The notes below the pieces were generated by a model. The model was not told the DNA's origin, did not search any database, and was given only the letters and a program-made list of their open reading frames with translations. This document shows positions 21,606 through 31,843 of a stretch of DNA of 64,000 nucleotides, piece by piece; positions within the stretch are counted from its first letter, which is position 1; each line of letters opens with the position of its first letter. This DNA is from Ligustrum vulgare (taxonomy: Eukaryota; Streptophyta; Magnoliopsida; Lamiales; Oleaceae), in assembly GCA_963555705.1 (NCBI GenBank), contig OY743189.1:6837501-6901500 (forward strand). Direction: 5' to 3'. A program made the translations under genes and the position numbers.

Positions 21606-22320
21606 TTATGTTATCAACTCCTCTCTCCCCACTTGGTCTTCATTTTTAGTTGAAATCTCCTCGAGCTTGATGTTCGGAACTTGAATTTTTGGCAATGGGA
21701 CTATGACACTTTTATGGTAGCTATTTTCTTTTGGTTGATCCACTATTTCAAGTTCTTTTTCTTCAGTTGTGTCAACTAATTTTTCTAAGTCGTCTGAACC
21801 TTGCACCAGGATTTCTGGCAACTGTTTTGGTGGTCTCTCTGTCTTTCTAACTGTCGTCTGTGCCATCTGATCTCTCATTTCTTTCAATTCAGCATGTTGA
21901 TCTTGTAGTAGTTGTTGCAGTAAATCTATTTTGGATATAGTATCTTCAACATGTTGTTTCTCGACTTGATGATATTGAAAATTTTCCTGTTGCTATGGTT
22001 GGGAAACTTGTAGCTATTGGATACACTGATTATTTGACCACGAGAATTTTGGATGCTTGTTCCATTAAGGGTTATAAGATTGAGAATATGAACTCCTATG
22101 CTGCATTTGATTCGTTCCCCCAATAATCAACCTGATTAATAGCTAGCTGAGCATGATATGGAAAAAGACAATCACGTGTGGAGTGATTTTCAAAGCAGAA
22201 ATCACACATCAGTCGAGTCTGAAATGTATGCACAAGCTGTTCTCCCCTACTATCTAATCTTTCCAACAAAGTATCTAACTTTGCAGAGAGTCTTTCATAT
22301 GGTGATGTTGTCTCATCCAC
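21606..22320 (-). pseudogene. E4 gag remnant (Tat/Athila type)
   Basis: From 22320 the minus frame gives MDETTSPYERLSAKLDTLLE and a zinc-finger-like CDFCFENHSTRDC, then QVDYWGNES. With a frameshift, the WNKHPKFSW segment typical of Athila/Tat gag follows near 22080-22030. A second open stretch at 21887-21606 is Glu/Lys-rich and contains VIVPLPKIQVP, resembling the region just before protease. Stops and frameshifts separate the parts. No protease, RT or integrase follows. Confidence 0.7.
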
Positions 22321-22535
22321 CTAAGGTGTTGTTCGATCAGAGAACCATTAATAATTGTTTGTTGCCATCTTGCTGTGTTTTCTCCACTATCTAAATATCT
22401 GTTCAAGCATGAAAATGAGACAATTTCACAACTTTTTAAAAGTTCTAAGAAATAAAAATGAAAATAAAAAATAAAAATTTAAAAATAAAGTAAGAACTAA
22501 TTAGTATTGATATTAATTAACAATTCCCAAAAATG

Positions 22536-22547
22536 GTGCCAAAAACT
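22536..22547 (-). promoter_or_regulatory. E4 primer-binding site region
   Basis: Minus strand reads AGTTTTTGGCACCATT just inside the 5' LTR, the type of sequence seen in Tat/Athila elements, unlike the TGGTATCAGAGC sites elsewhere in the window. Confidence 0.6.
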
Positions 22548-23990
22548 TGTTCACTAAAATAACACCGCAAGTGTATGGACCGTGACAAGTAATAGAGTGG
22601 ACTTTTCAAGTCCGAATTATCGTACCCACAAGGAATTGGATTAAGTACCAAAATTATGCTAATTCTCACTTTATTTGAATGACAAATAATCCAAGTTATG
22701 ATGATTCTAAAGAGTAAACTAAAATCACTAAACAAAGAATAAAAGAGCATTTTTAAATCAATTGATGTTAAGTTGGGTTTTCATGATTTCATGTAGTCAA
22801 TACATTTGACCTCACCGCTCATGTTTTAATCTCCTAATGTGATCGGTCGAGCTCACTTATGCACATGAGATTCTCCTCTCGGGTTTAAATCAACTCTACC
22901 TAATTAGTCAACTGTGTTAACGAACAGCTGGTTGTAATGATTAGGTGCATGGAATACAATAATTCAAATAAGACCGCAATAACAACGAACGTATATCTCT
23001 ATCGCACATTCAGTTACCGATTATTATTCCTAGGTCTAGATCATTAGCTCACTTCTCAAATTATGAAAACGGTTCAATTAATCAATGGATTAGTTGCAAG
23101 TTAATTCACGCATTGAACATAAAATAAAACCATACACATGCAATCAAACCATAAAACTTGAGTAATGAAATTAAAGGTGTAAAACTAAGCTACATCGTTT
23201 GATCCCAACAAATAGTTTAGTTACTCGTAATATAAGAAATCAAAACGTAGTAAATAATTAAACTAAACATCATTGAGTAATTTTAAGAAAGAGTAGAAGA
23301 ACTCTTGTGCCAAGAATTGTCTTCTAAAAGTTTATCTCCAAATCGCCTCGCCTTTGCCTCCACTTAAGCCTCCAAAACCTCCCAGCCTTGATGATGAATT
23401 TCCATGTTAAGTGTGTATGCAAAAGTCCTTTTTCGTGCATGAAATTTGCCTTTATAGATTCTTCCTGAAACCTAGGCAAAGAATGCTGAAATCCAAGTAT
23501 GGGATTTTTTTCGCTGTTAATTTGAAGATTTTAGCACGGCCACTAAGTCTCGGGTCTGTGGCTGTGCAGTTCAACGCCTGTAGAGTGATTTCCATCTTTT
23601 CTGGCATGTTTAAGTTGTCCCCTAAACTTTATTTGCACGAGAGTCCTTCATCTTTTGATTGTGACTACTAAGTCCCTGAACTTTCAAAACTTTTTAAATC
23701 TTCTTCCAAACTTCAATCCATCTTCCATTAAGCTCTTGAACCTTGATTTCTTCCACTCAACTCTCCTTGAAAATCCTAGGTGACGATTCCATCATCGAGT
23801 TTGCTCTTTTAGGCTTCAAATGATATCCAAATGCCCCTTTTCCACTTTATTACTTCATTCTTATGACTTTGAGAAAATTCCTACAATGTAAACAAATATA
23901 AAGTAATTAAGTAGTAATTATTTAAGAATGACAATAATATAATCTAATTTAGATTAGACATATAAATAAGTGTATAAAATGCAATTATCA
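22548..23990 (-). repeat. E4 5' LTR (1443 bp)
   Basis: Minus-strand start TGATAATTGCATTTTATACA; aligns with 16781-18246 along its length. TATA-like box at 23448-23461 (minus). A pair of CGGCCAC/TGGCTGTG motifs lies just upstream (23534-23568). Confidence 0.88.
23534..23568. promoter_or_regulatory. Paired GC motifs in E4 5' LTR U3
   Basis: GCACGGCCAC at 23534 and TGTGGCTGTGCAG at 23557; cores 22 bp apart, about 70 bp upstream of the TATA-like box on the minus strand. Confidence 0.65.
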
Positions 23991-23999
23991 GAACTGATG

Positions 24000-24023
24000 C
24001 CTAAACCTAAACCTAAACCCTAA
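24000..24023. repeat. Short telomere-like repeat tract
   Basis: Three CCTAAA units followed by AAACCCTAA, next to the right TSD of E4 and inside the CACTA-1 5' region. It resembles the plant telomere repeat and the promoter telo-box. Too short to be a telomere. Confidence 0.6.
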
Positions 24024-24196
24024 TTACCCGTGTTCGGCCTCCCTTTCTCTTTCTCCCCTTTCTCTCACACTGCATCCCCTCACCACCATCCCCATGTTTC
24101 CAACCTCCTATTATTCCACAACAGCCACCATTGGACTCTCAGTCTCCAGCCGTATATACACTCTTCCTCTCGCTCTCCCTCTCCCTCCCTCTCCCT

Positions 24197-24244
<48 letters not shown>

Positions 24245-24817
24245 AATCGCCGACGCCGCCTCTCATCCACTACCACAATAATATCCCTTCCCTTCAGCCT
24301 CGTACAAAAGGATTCTCATGCACGACGTCACACACACTGAAAAATTCATGTATGTCGAGCTCACGTACACACAGACCAAAATATACACACACACGAAAAA
24401 TACATGTATTTTATTATGTATGTAATATGTAAATCTAAGTTATATAAAATATGAATTATTGGATTTTTATATATATTGAAATTGTAGAATGTTAAGTTAT
24501 GAAATCTTAGTTTGAGTTCTGAAGTAATGGATAAGTGATGGTTGGGAGATATGGATAAGTGAATTAGTTGGGATGTTTTGTGCTTGTTGATTGTTTTGGA
24601 GAGTTGAGGTGATTATGCTGTGATGATTGGGGAATATGGGCATGAACATATAGAGTGAATAAGAATCACGTAGCCTAGGTGTTTGATAAGTCCCCTTAAT
24701 GACTTTTGGTTAAGATTACCTTGAACATAAGTTGGACATCATATGGGATTGATTTTGCACAGTTCTCATGTAGAAATTCATCGAAAACATTAATACCTTA
24801 GGATAGAATCTCATTTC

Positions 24818-24922
24818 AAGGTCATTTCAGGCCATATCAAGGTCACTGCATGCCATGACTAGGCCACTGTAGGACATGTCTAGGTCACTACAAGCCATGT
24901 TTAGTCCATTGCAAGTCATGAC
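24818..24922 (+). repeat. Five tandem 21-bp repeats in CACTA-1
   Basis: Units start at 24818, 24839, 24860, 24881 and 24902, each 21 bp with a GGTCACTGCA...CCATG core. One related unit is present in CACTA-2 near 37708-37730. Confidence 0.85.
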
Positions 24923-25133
24923 TAGATTTTTGGAAATTTTGAGAATTTAGGTTGTATGTTTAATTTTAGATTTTGGGATTTGTAAATTTGAGGTATCATC
25001 GAAATTTTTAACTCAAAACTAATTTTTTTTTTTTTTTTGCAGATCTAAAGCTTGAATTTGAGGAGAAAGTCGATTGATATATTATTGACTATTGGGCCCA
25101 GATAATTTGAGGAATTTATCTTTACAAATTTAA

Positions 25134-25300
25134 TTTGAGTCGGGTGTGTAGCCTGAATATTATCTTTTTATGTGTGTTTAAGCCGGGGTGTAGCCTGAAT
25201 ATTATTTTTTATGTGTGTTTGAGTCGGGGGCATAGGCCTAATGTTATTTTTTATTTGTTTTTGTGCTGGGGGTGTTTCCTGAATGTTGTTTTTTATATTA
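25134..25300 (+). repeat. Four diverged 37-45-bp tandem repeats
   Basis: Each unit runs GAGTCGGG..GTAGCCTGAATATTAT followed by a T-rich stretch and TGTGTTT. Starts near 25134, 25179, 25222 and 25263. The short ORF across them is a by-product. Confidence 0.7.
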
Positions 25301-25566
25301 AGTGCAATTGTATGTTTGAGTTAATGGGTATTGATTATGGATTTTTAATGTTGAGGAGATGGAAATTGATTCTGGATTAATTGTGGAGTATCTGATGATA
25401 TTGAAGCTTGAACGGAGTTGTGTTTGAGTTTTGAATATGTTGATGTTGAATGTTTTGATTTTATTGTGACATTTTGATTCCCCTTGCAGGTTCGCTAAGT
25501 CCAATTTGTAGGGGAGATTCTGTTTAAATTTATGTAGGTTGTTAGATATAGATTAGAGTTGGATTC

Positions 25567-28500
25567 ATGGGAGATGTAATACTCATGAATATGTGAAAGA
25601 AGTTAAAGAATTTATGAAATGTGCTAAGGAAAAAAATGAAGAAAGGGGAAGAAATGATTTTGTGTCCTTGTTGTGATTGTAAGAATCTAAGAAAGTTTCA
25701 TAGTTTTGAGCAAGTAAAGAGCCATTAGATTCGTCGTGGGTTTAAGGAAGGTTATACATGGTGGATATGATATGGTGAGAGTATACTTTCTAGGATGAGC
25801 ACCAATGACAATGAGGGTGATCAGGAGGAGAATAATTTGAGAAATAATAATGAGATTGATGAGGACAATGACGAGAATGATGTGGATAATGATTGGATAG
25901 ATGAAATGATGCGTGATATACATGAGGATTTCATTCAAAAGCCTCATATATTCGATAGTCTATTCAATGATTCTGAAAAGCCTTTGTTTTCAAGTTGTAA
26001 TAAATTCACAAAACTTTCTGTTGTGTTCAAATTGTATAACTTGAAAGCAAAGAATAGGTGGAGTTATAGGAGTTTCACGGCATTATGGAAACTTTTACGA
26101 GAGATACTTATGGAGGATAACGAGCTTCCTAATTCAATCTACGAGGCAAATAAAATGTTGTGCCCGATGAGTATGGAGATCAAGAGGATCCATGCATGTA
26201 CAAATTATTGTTTATTGTATCAGAATGAGTATAAGGACTTACATCAGTGTCCAAAGTATGGGACATCGAGGCTTAAGTAAAAGTACGACAATGATAATTA
26301 GGAGGATAAGAAAGGCTCTCCAACAAAGGTACCCGTAATACTAATATTTAAACACTTGTTTGATAATGCAAAGGATGCTAAGAACATGTGGTGGCATAGG
26401 GAGGAAAGAAAATGGAAAACTAAGACACCTGATCAATTCTCCTCAATGAAGAAACATTAATTGGATGTTTCCCGAATTTGGTGGCGAAGATAGGAATCTT
26501 AGACTTGTACTATGTACAGATCAGATGAACCAGCACTGTAACATAAGTAGTCGACGTATCACTTAGTCAGTTCTTTTGGTGATTTACAATATTCCTCCTT
26601 GGTTATGTATGAAGCGCAAGTACATCATGTTGTCGTTGCTAATATTAGGGTTTAAACAACCGGGAAATAACATAGATGTTTACCTAGTGCCACCAATTGA
26701 AGATTTAAGATTATTGTAGAATGAATGTGTGTCGGTGTTTGATGCACCTAGCAAAATGAATTTCACCTTATGCACTATGATATTTTGCACCATAAATAAT
26801 TTTCCAGCTTATTGTAACTTTTCGTGTTATACTAACAAAGGAACTAAAGCATGTGCATTTGTGAAGAAGACACGGTTGATCTTTGGTTGAAAAATTGTAG
26901 GAAAAATGTGTCTATGAATCATCGAATCTTGCTTCTTATTCACCACCCTTATCAAAAGAAGAAAAAGCCCTTCAATGGAAAATTCGAGACTCGAGTTTCC
27001 CGCTTGCCATTAACAAGAAATGAGGTTTATGAACGAGTTAAAAATACTGATGTCATGTTTGGAAAACCTTTTAAGCCTCCTCAGAAGAGTCTTTGGAAGA
27101 AGAGATCCATATTTTGGGATCTACCCTACTAGGAACATTTACAAGTGAGGCATTGTCTTGATATAATGCACGTGGAGAAAAATGCAGGTAATAGTATTGT
27201 GAAAATGGGGATACGGGATAAGTTAGCACCACAGGAGTCGAAAAACCATACCTTTTTACCCTTAGCTTGTTATACTTTGTCTAGAAAGGAGAAAAAAAAA
27301 TTGTGAGTGCTTAAATGCTGTTAAAATTCCATCTGGATACTCATCAAACATCAAAAGTCTTGTATTGATGAAGGACTTGAAGTTGGTTGGTATGAAGTCT
27401 CATGATTGTCATGTCATAATGTAACACTTGTTGCCAGTTACAATTCGAGGCATACCCCCAAAACATGTTAGACAAGTCATTATAAAACTTTGCTTTTTCT
27501 TCAATACAATTTGCAGTAAAGTTGTTGATCTGGAGGCATTGGATAATTTGCAGGCCGATATTGTTATCACTCTATGTCAATTTGAAATGTATTTTAGCCT
27601 TAATTTTTGGACGTTATGGTGTACTTGTTCACTTGGTGAGAGAGATCAAGATTTTTGGTCTAGTTTTCTTAAGGTATATGTATCCATTTAAGAGATACAT
27701 GGATATGTTAAAAGGATAAGTGAGAAACCAATTTCGACTTGAAGACAGTATCATTGAAGGTTATGTTGTTGAGGAAGTTATTGAGTTTTTTAGTGATTAC
27801 CTAGATGGTGTTGATGCTATTGTTATTCCTAATCTCATCACAAGGGAAAACTCGAAGGTAAAGGTACAATTGGATGCAAAACAATCTTTCCAAGTGTTGC
27901 ATTGTGAAACAGAGCACACTTCCTTATCTTGCAACACCTTACTGAGGTTCATCAATATTTGGACCAGTACATGTCCATTTTAAGGCGGCAAATCCTTCAA
28001 AATATGAAAGGTGGGTGACTAATCAACATAATCGCTCACTTGCAAATGGTTCAAAGATGGAGTGATGAAAGAGTTCTCACAAATGTCGAATACTATTGAT
28101 GAAACAATAAAGTGGTTAGGGTACAATCCTGGCATGCTTGTGAGGTCTTATGAAGCATGTGACATTAATGGGTATACATTTTACACAAAACATCAAGATT
28201 ATAATAGTATGATGCAAAATAGTGGAGTGACACAAGTAGTACTATCAAGAGATTTTTCCAGTACCAAAGATACCAAGCCAAATGATGCCACAATGTCTTA
28301 TTATGGTGTCCTTGAAGATATTTGGGAACTTGATTACAAGGAGCTCAATTTTCTTCTCTTCTGATGTAAATGGGTTGATAACCAACGGGGTGTTTGGGTA
28401 GATGAATTAGGTTTCACTTTGGTGGATTTTGGTCGGTTGAGCTATCTTGATGAGCCATTCATACTTGTATCACAAGAAAAATAGGTATTTTACGTTCCTG

Positions 28501-28700
28501 GTCCTACTAATACTACGTGGTTAGTTTTTCTTCAAGGAAAGAGATGTATTATTGGCATTGGTGATGTGGTGGATGAATTAGACTACGATCACTTTGATAT
28601 TTTCTATTGGTATATAACCGGGTGCAACTTCAGGTAAAGATAACCTTGAAACAAATTACACGGGTTGGGATCATGAAAAAGGATTGTAGATTGACCATCG
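25567..28700 (+). pseudogene. CACTA TNP2-type transposase (Transposase_21) remnant
   Basis: Starts near ATG 25567 with the Cys-rich transposase-associated domain (ILCPCCDCKN, IRRGF, YTWWI) at about 25650-25790. An open frame at 25795-26277 has DEMMRDIHEDF, SEKPLFSSCNKFTKLS and DLHQCPKYGTSR, typical of TNP2. Between 26281 and 27300, broken by stops, are NIPPWLCMKRKYIMLS, GNNIDVYL, NNFPAYCNFSCYT, EVYERVKNTDVMFGKPF, LWKKRSIFWDLPY and RHCLDIMHVEKN. A DUF4218-like part follows at 27370-27830 (RGIPPKHVRQVI, ICSKVVDLEALDNLQADIVITLCQ). A DUF4216-like part is at 28030-28470 (SYEACDINGYTFYTK, DELGFTLVDFGRLSY). At least a dozen lesions make it non-functional. In the family it binds and cuts the CACTA termini. 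Confidence 0.92.
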
Positions 28701-28879
28701 TTCGTGATCATTAGTTGTGTAAGATAATTTACATTATTACTTATGACTTTCTAGTATTAATTATATATGCTCTATTTGTTGATAATATTTATTTGTGATT
28801 TTGGTAACACTAATATGCTATATACATTTTTGTGTTGTTACATATGCAAGTATGTTCATAGTAACCTAAAGTCATTGCT

Positions 28880-30141
28880 AGTTCTTCAAGTTCATATGAT
28901 CACGATCAGTCTATTAGCTAAAAGAAAAAGACTAGAGGGCCAAAAACTTTTAAAAAGATGAAGAACGTGCAATAAGTGAAAGTCATTGAATTTGATGAGC
29001 ACAATAGACTGATCGGACCATATAAGAAGAACTTCAAGTCTTACGTTGGGTCTTTGGTCCGTGTTCACTTTGATATAAATATCGGTGATTGGCATAAAGT
29101 AGATCAAGTTCTTAAGAACATGATTTGAGAATATATAATGGTATCACACCTCTTCATACATATAGTTAATTAATAAATGATCTTTTTTAAATAACATCGC
29201 ATATTATTGTTTTCTTTCAGAGGGAGTTCACCATACAAGTGTTATTTTCAAATTTGGGGGAATACGATGGGAAGACTTCAAAACAAGGTTGGTACATGAT
29301 TTCATTAATAACAAGCACCTGAAATACGCATTACCTACTCTGCTCTATAATTTCTTGACGAAAGAGCAATGGAAAAAATTCAAGAAAGAACGTGAGACTG
29401 AGATTTTCAAGATATATTTAATGTCATGATTCTTATTAATTTTTTATTATTGTGTTGAAAGCCTAAAATATGTGATGATTTTTCTCAAGGAAAAAAGTTA
29501 GAAGGCTAGGGAAAGGCAACTGTTGAACGAGAATCCACAATTTTTGGCTCTACTGGTTATGTTGGGATGAGGCCACAGTGGATTCAAATAGACCCACTAT
29601 CTTCTGTTTTTTCTTGTGGGTCAATTAGCTCGTCCATGTTAACCTAAGATCACAGTTTAGATTGGGTTAGAGCAAGATCCAAGAAGAAAGAAGATGAAAC
29701 ATATTACATTCCCAACAAGAAAACGAGGGAGTGCATGAAAAAATCTTAAGTATAGCCTCCCGATTTTTCATACTGTGAATTAAAGTTCACTTTATATTAA
29801 ATTTTCACATTTTTTTAGGGAATAGATTTATAAAGGAAAGGAAGCCACTCAAGGGATATTTGTCCCAAATAGACATCACAATGTCTTAACTAAAGCCCTT
29901 GGTAAGGAGGAGTATCTTGTCAGGTGAGGGGTATGGTGTCTGTGTCACGGTGAGGGATGTTTATGGCAAGCTCGATGATTCCAGAAGATGCAGTTAAGGA
30001 AATGATCATAACGGAGACCGAGCAGGGTCATGGCTGAGACTATGTAGGAGTGGCAGTATAAGTTCGATAGTATGTAGCAAAGATATGATTTTATCATTCG
30101 GAACATGGGTGTAAATCTTGATGCCCAAATGGACATAACTT
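28880..30141 (+). pseudogene. CACTA-1 second gene, N-terminal part (Transposase_24-like)
   Basis: Exon-like pieces: KVIEFDEHNRLIGPYKKNFK and RVHFDINIGDWHKV at about 28970-29130; GGIRWEDFKTRL and LTKEQWKKFKKERE at 29260-29400; ERQLLNENPQFLAL near 29515; a 'NVLTKALGKEEYL' block at 29885-29925; MIPEDAVKE and MGVNLDAQMD at 29970-30130. These match, in order, the conserved blocks of plant Transposase_24 proteins, including the threonine-lysine-alanine-leucine block before a coiled segment. Introns seem likely (TTCAG near 29217, TTTTTAG near 29815). Stops are present. A copia solo LTR interrupts it at 30142. Confidence 0.75.
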
Positions 30142-31843
30142 TGTTGACCTATGGTCAACTTGACCTTATTGTTTTGATCATAACAAACAAGAATATATTG
30201 TGTTGCTAACAAGTGTGTTTCAAGTGTTTCATATAATGATAAATATTCAAAGCATTCAATGTTCAAATCGTCTATCAAAGATATAAATCAAAACAATGTG
30301 ATCAAGTACATGAGACGCAAAGAAGATCAAGAAAGAATCGAAGATATTCAAGATCAAATTTCAAGTCGGAAAGCATAAAGACTAAGCAATGAAGCCTACA
30401 AAGAATTGAGCATTTACAAATTGCTTTTCAATCTTATGTAAGGTTAATGCATCAATAGTTGGCAATGCACTTCATAAAGCTCAAGTAACATTTTTAAAGA
30501 CATTAAAATATCTTTTTCAAAATCAACTTTGATCAGAAAACCTTGAAAAATCAAAATTTTGAAATCTTGATTTTTCAGGTCGACCGCAAATTTTTTCAGG
30601 TCGACCGCACTGCCTATTTTTGAACTCCAACGGCTATTTTCTCATAACGGCTATATTGAGGTCGACCGCATGGCAGGATAGGTCTACCGCAAAAGACAGT
30701 ATGTGCAAAATTTGCTCTATAAATAGCGTTCTCTCTTGCATTCATTGTCAACAACTAAGAGGAGATTTTAGAGAAGCTTTCTTGTGAAAAATTCATTGTT
30801 ATAACTTGATTTATATTTATCTATCTTTATTAGAATACTTTGATTGATCCAACTTTGTTTTATCAAAATTCATCAAAGTTTTTGGAAGAAAGTTTTGTGA
30901 AGATTCTTGGTTTTATATTGTTTAAACTTCTTCAACATCTTCACACTACATTGAAATTGAAGTGTAAGTCACTCTTTGTTCTAAACTTGTGTTAATCTTT
31001 TAAAAGGGAGAAATTCTAATTAAGGAACTTGGATTATTTGTGCTACATTTTTCATTATCATTTGATTAATCAAAGTTCCATTGCCTAAACACTTTGAGCT
31101 TAACTTTTTGTTAATTATTCAAGTGTGGCATCTCTTGGTACTTAATTTGATTCAATATTTTAACAAGAGATTATTTGAAAAACTTTGTTTGATTGCATTG
31201 AACTTTTCATTATCATTTGCATCAAAGTTTTTCTCTAACACTCGAGCTTAATTCATTGCTATCTATTGAAGTGTTAGCCTAACTCTCTCGGTACTTAATT
31301 TGAGTATATCATTTGTCAAGAGAGTTATTTCAATTATAAATTTAATTCATTATATCTTGTGGTTTCGAGAGCCTTGTGAAAACTCGATTGTTGGTTAAGG
31401 GTAGGTACTCCTTGTTGTAAGTCACCTAAGGATAAGTGCTCCTTATTGTAAGTCACTTAACGATTTGGTACACCTTGTTGTAAGTTACGAATATAGTGGA
31501 TTTGGCATTGCTCGTGACGGAGAGCTCGATAACGGGGGACATAGATCACGTTGGTTGATTGAACCTCCTTAAATCGCGTTTGCATTCTCTTATCCCTTTT
31601 ACGTACTTACATTACACTTACTCTATTCTATCAATTTATATTGTGCAACACTATATCTAAGTGCTATACTTGCTTTATCAATTAAGTTTACACATTTATA
31701 GCACACTACATTGATAGTTAAGTTACTTGCAACACTAAGTGCTCATACTTATACCTATTGATTTTTAAGTTTGATATTATTTATCGAAAAAGTTTTATAA
31801 ACCAATTCACCCCCCTCTTGATTAGTTTACTCTTGGGCTAACA
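30142..31843 (+). repeat. Copia solo LTR (1702 bp) in CACTA-1
   Basis: Starts TGTTGACCTATGGTCAAC and ends CTTGGGCTAACA. Flanks are AACTT (30137-30141) and AACTC (31844-31848), a TSD with one mismatch. The end region (AACCAATTCACCCCCCTCTTG) matches the ends of the copia LTRs at 57763-59279 and 63531-63722. U3 carries two pairs of CAGGTCGACCGC motifs (30576-30690), then a TATA-like CTCTATAAATAGC at 30715-30727. Confidence 0.88.
30576..30690. repeat. Paired CAGGTCGACCGC motifs in the copia solo LTR
   Basis: Starts 30576/30597 and 30658/30679; both spacings are exactly 21 bp, and pair-to-pair distance is 82 bp. The core GGTCGACC is a perfect palindrome (last copy GGTCTACC). The TATA-like box begins 25 bp after the last copy. 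Confidence 0.93.

Larger units (their letters stand above)
16781..23990 (-). mobile_element. E4: complete Tat/Athila-like large retrotransposon derivative (7.2 kb)
   Basis: Perfect TSD GAACT (16776-16780 and 23991-23995). On the minus strand: 5' LTR 22548-23990, primer-site region 22536-22547, gag remnant 21606-22320, long non-coding interior 18247-21605, 3' LTR 16781-18246. No pol is visible, so it is non-autonomous (LARD-like). It is inserted in the left subterminal region of CACTA-1. Confidence 0.88.
24024..25566 (+). other. CACTA-1 5' region (leader, introns, repeats)
   Basis: Pyrimidine-rich 24040-24300 with a (CT)n tract at 24204-24241, then AT-rich sequence with five exact-period 21-bp repeats (24818-24922) and four 37-45-bp repeats (25134-25300). 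A poly-T plus GCAG near 25025-25042 and CTTGCAG near 25484-25490 look like splice acceptors, so this is probably a first exon and intron of the transposase gene. The non-autonomous CACTA-2 has a similar CT-rich part at 36970-37080. Confidence 0.55.

Noticed and set aside
24030..24432. Ser/Leu/Pro-rich overlapping frames
   Set aside because: (CT)n-rich leader of CACTA-1; open in several frames because of the repeat.
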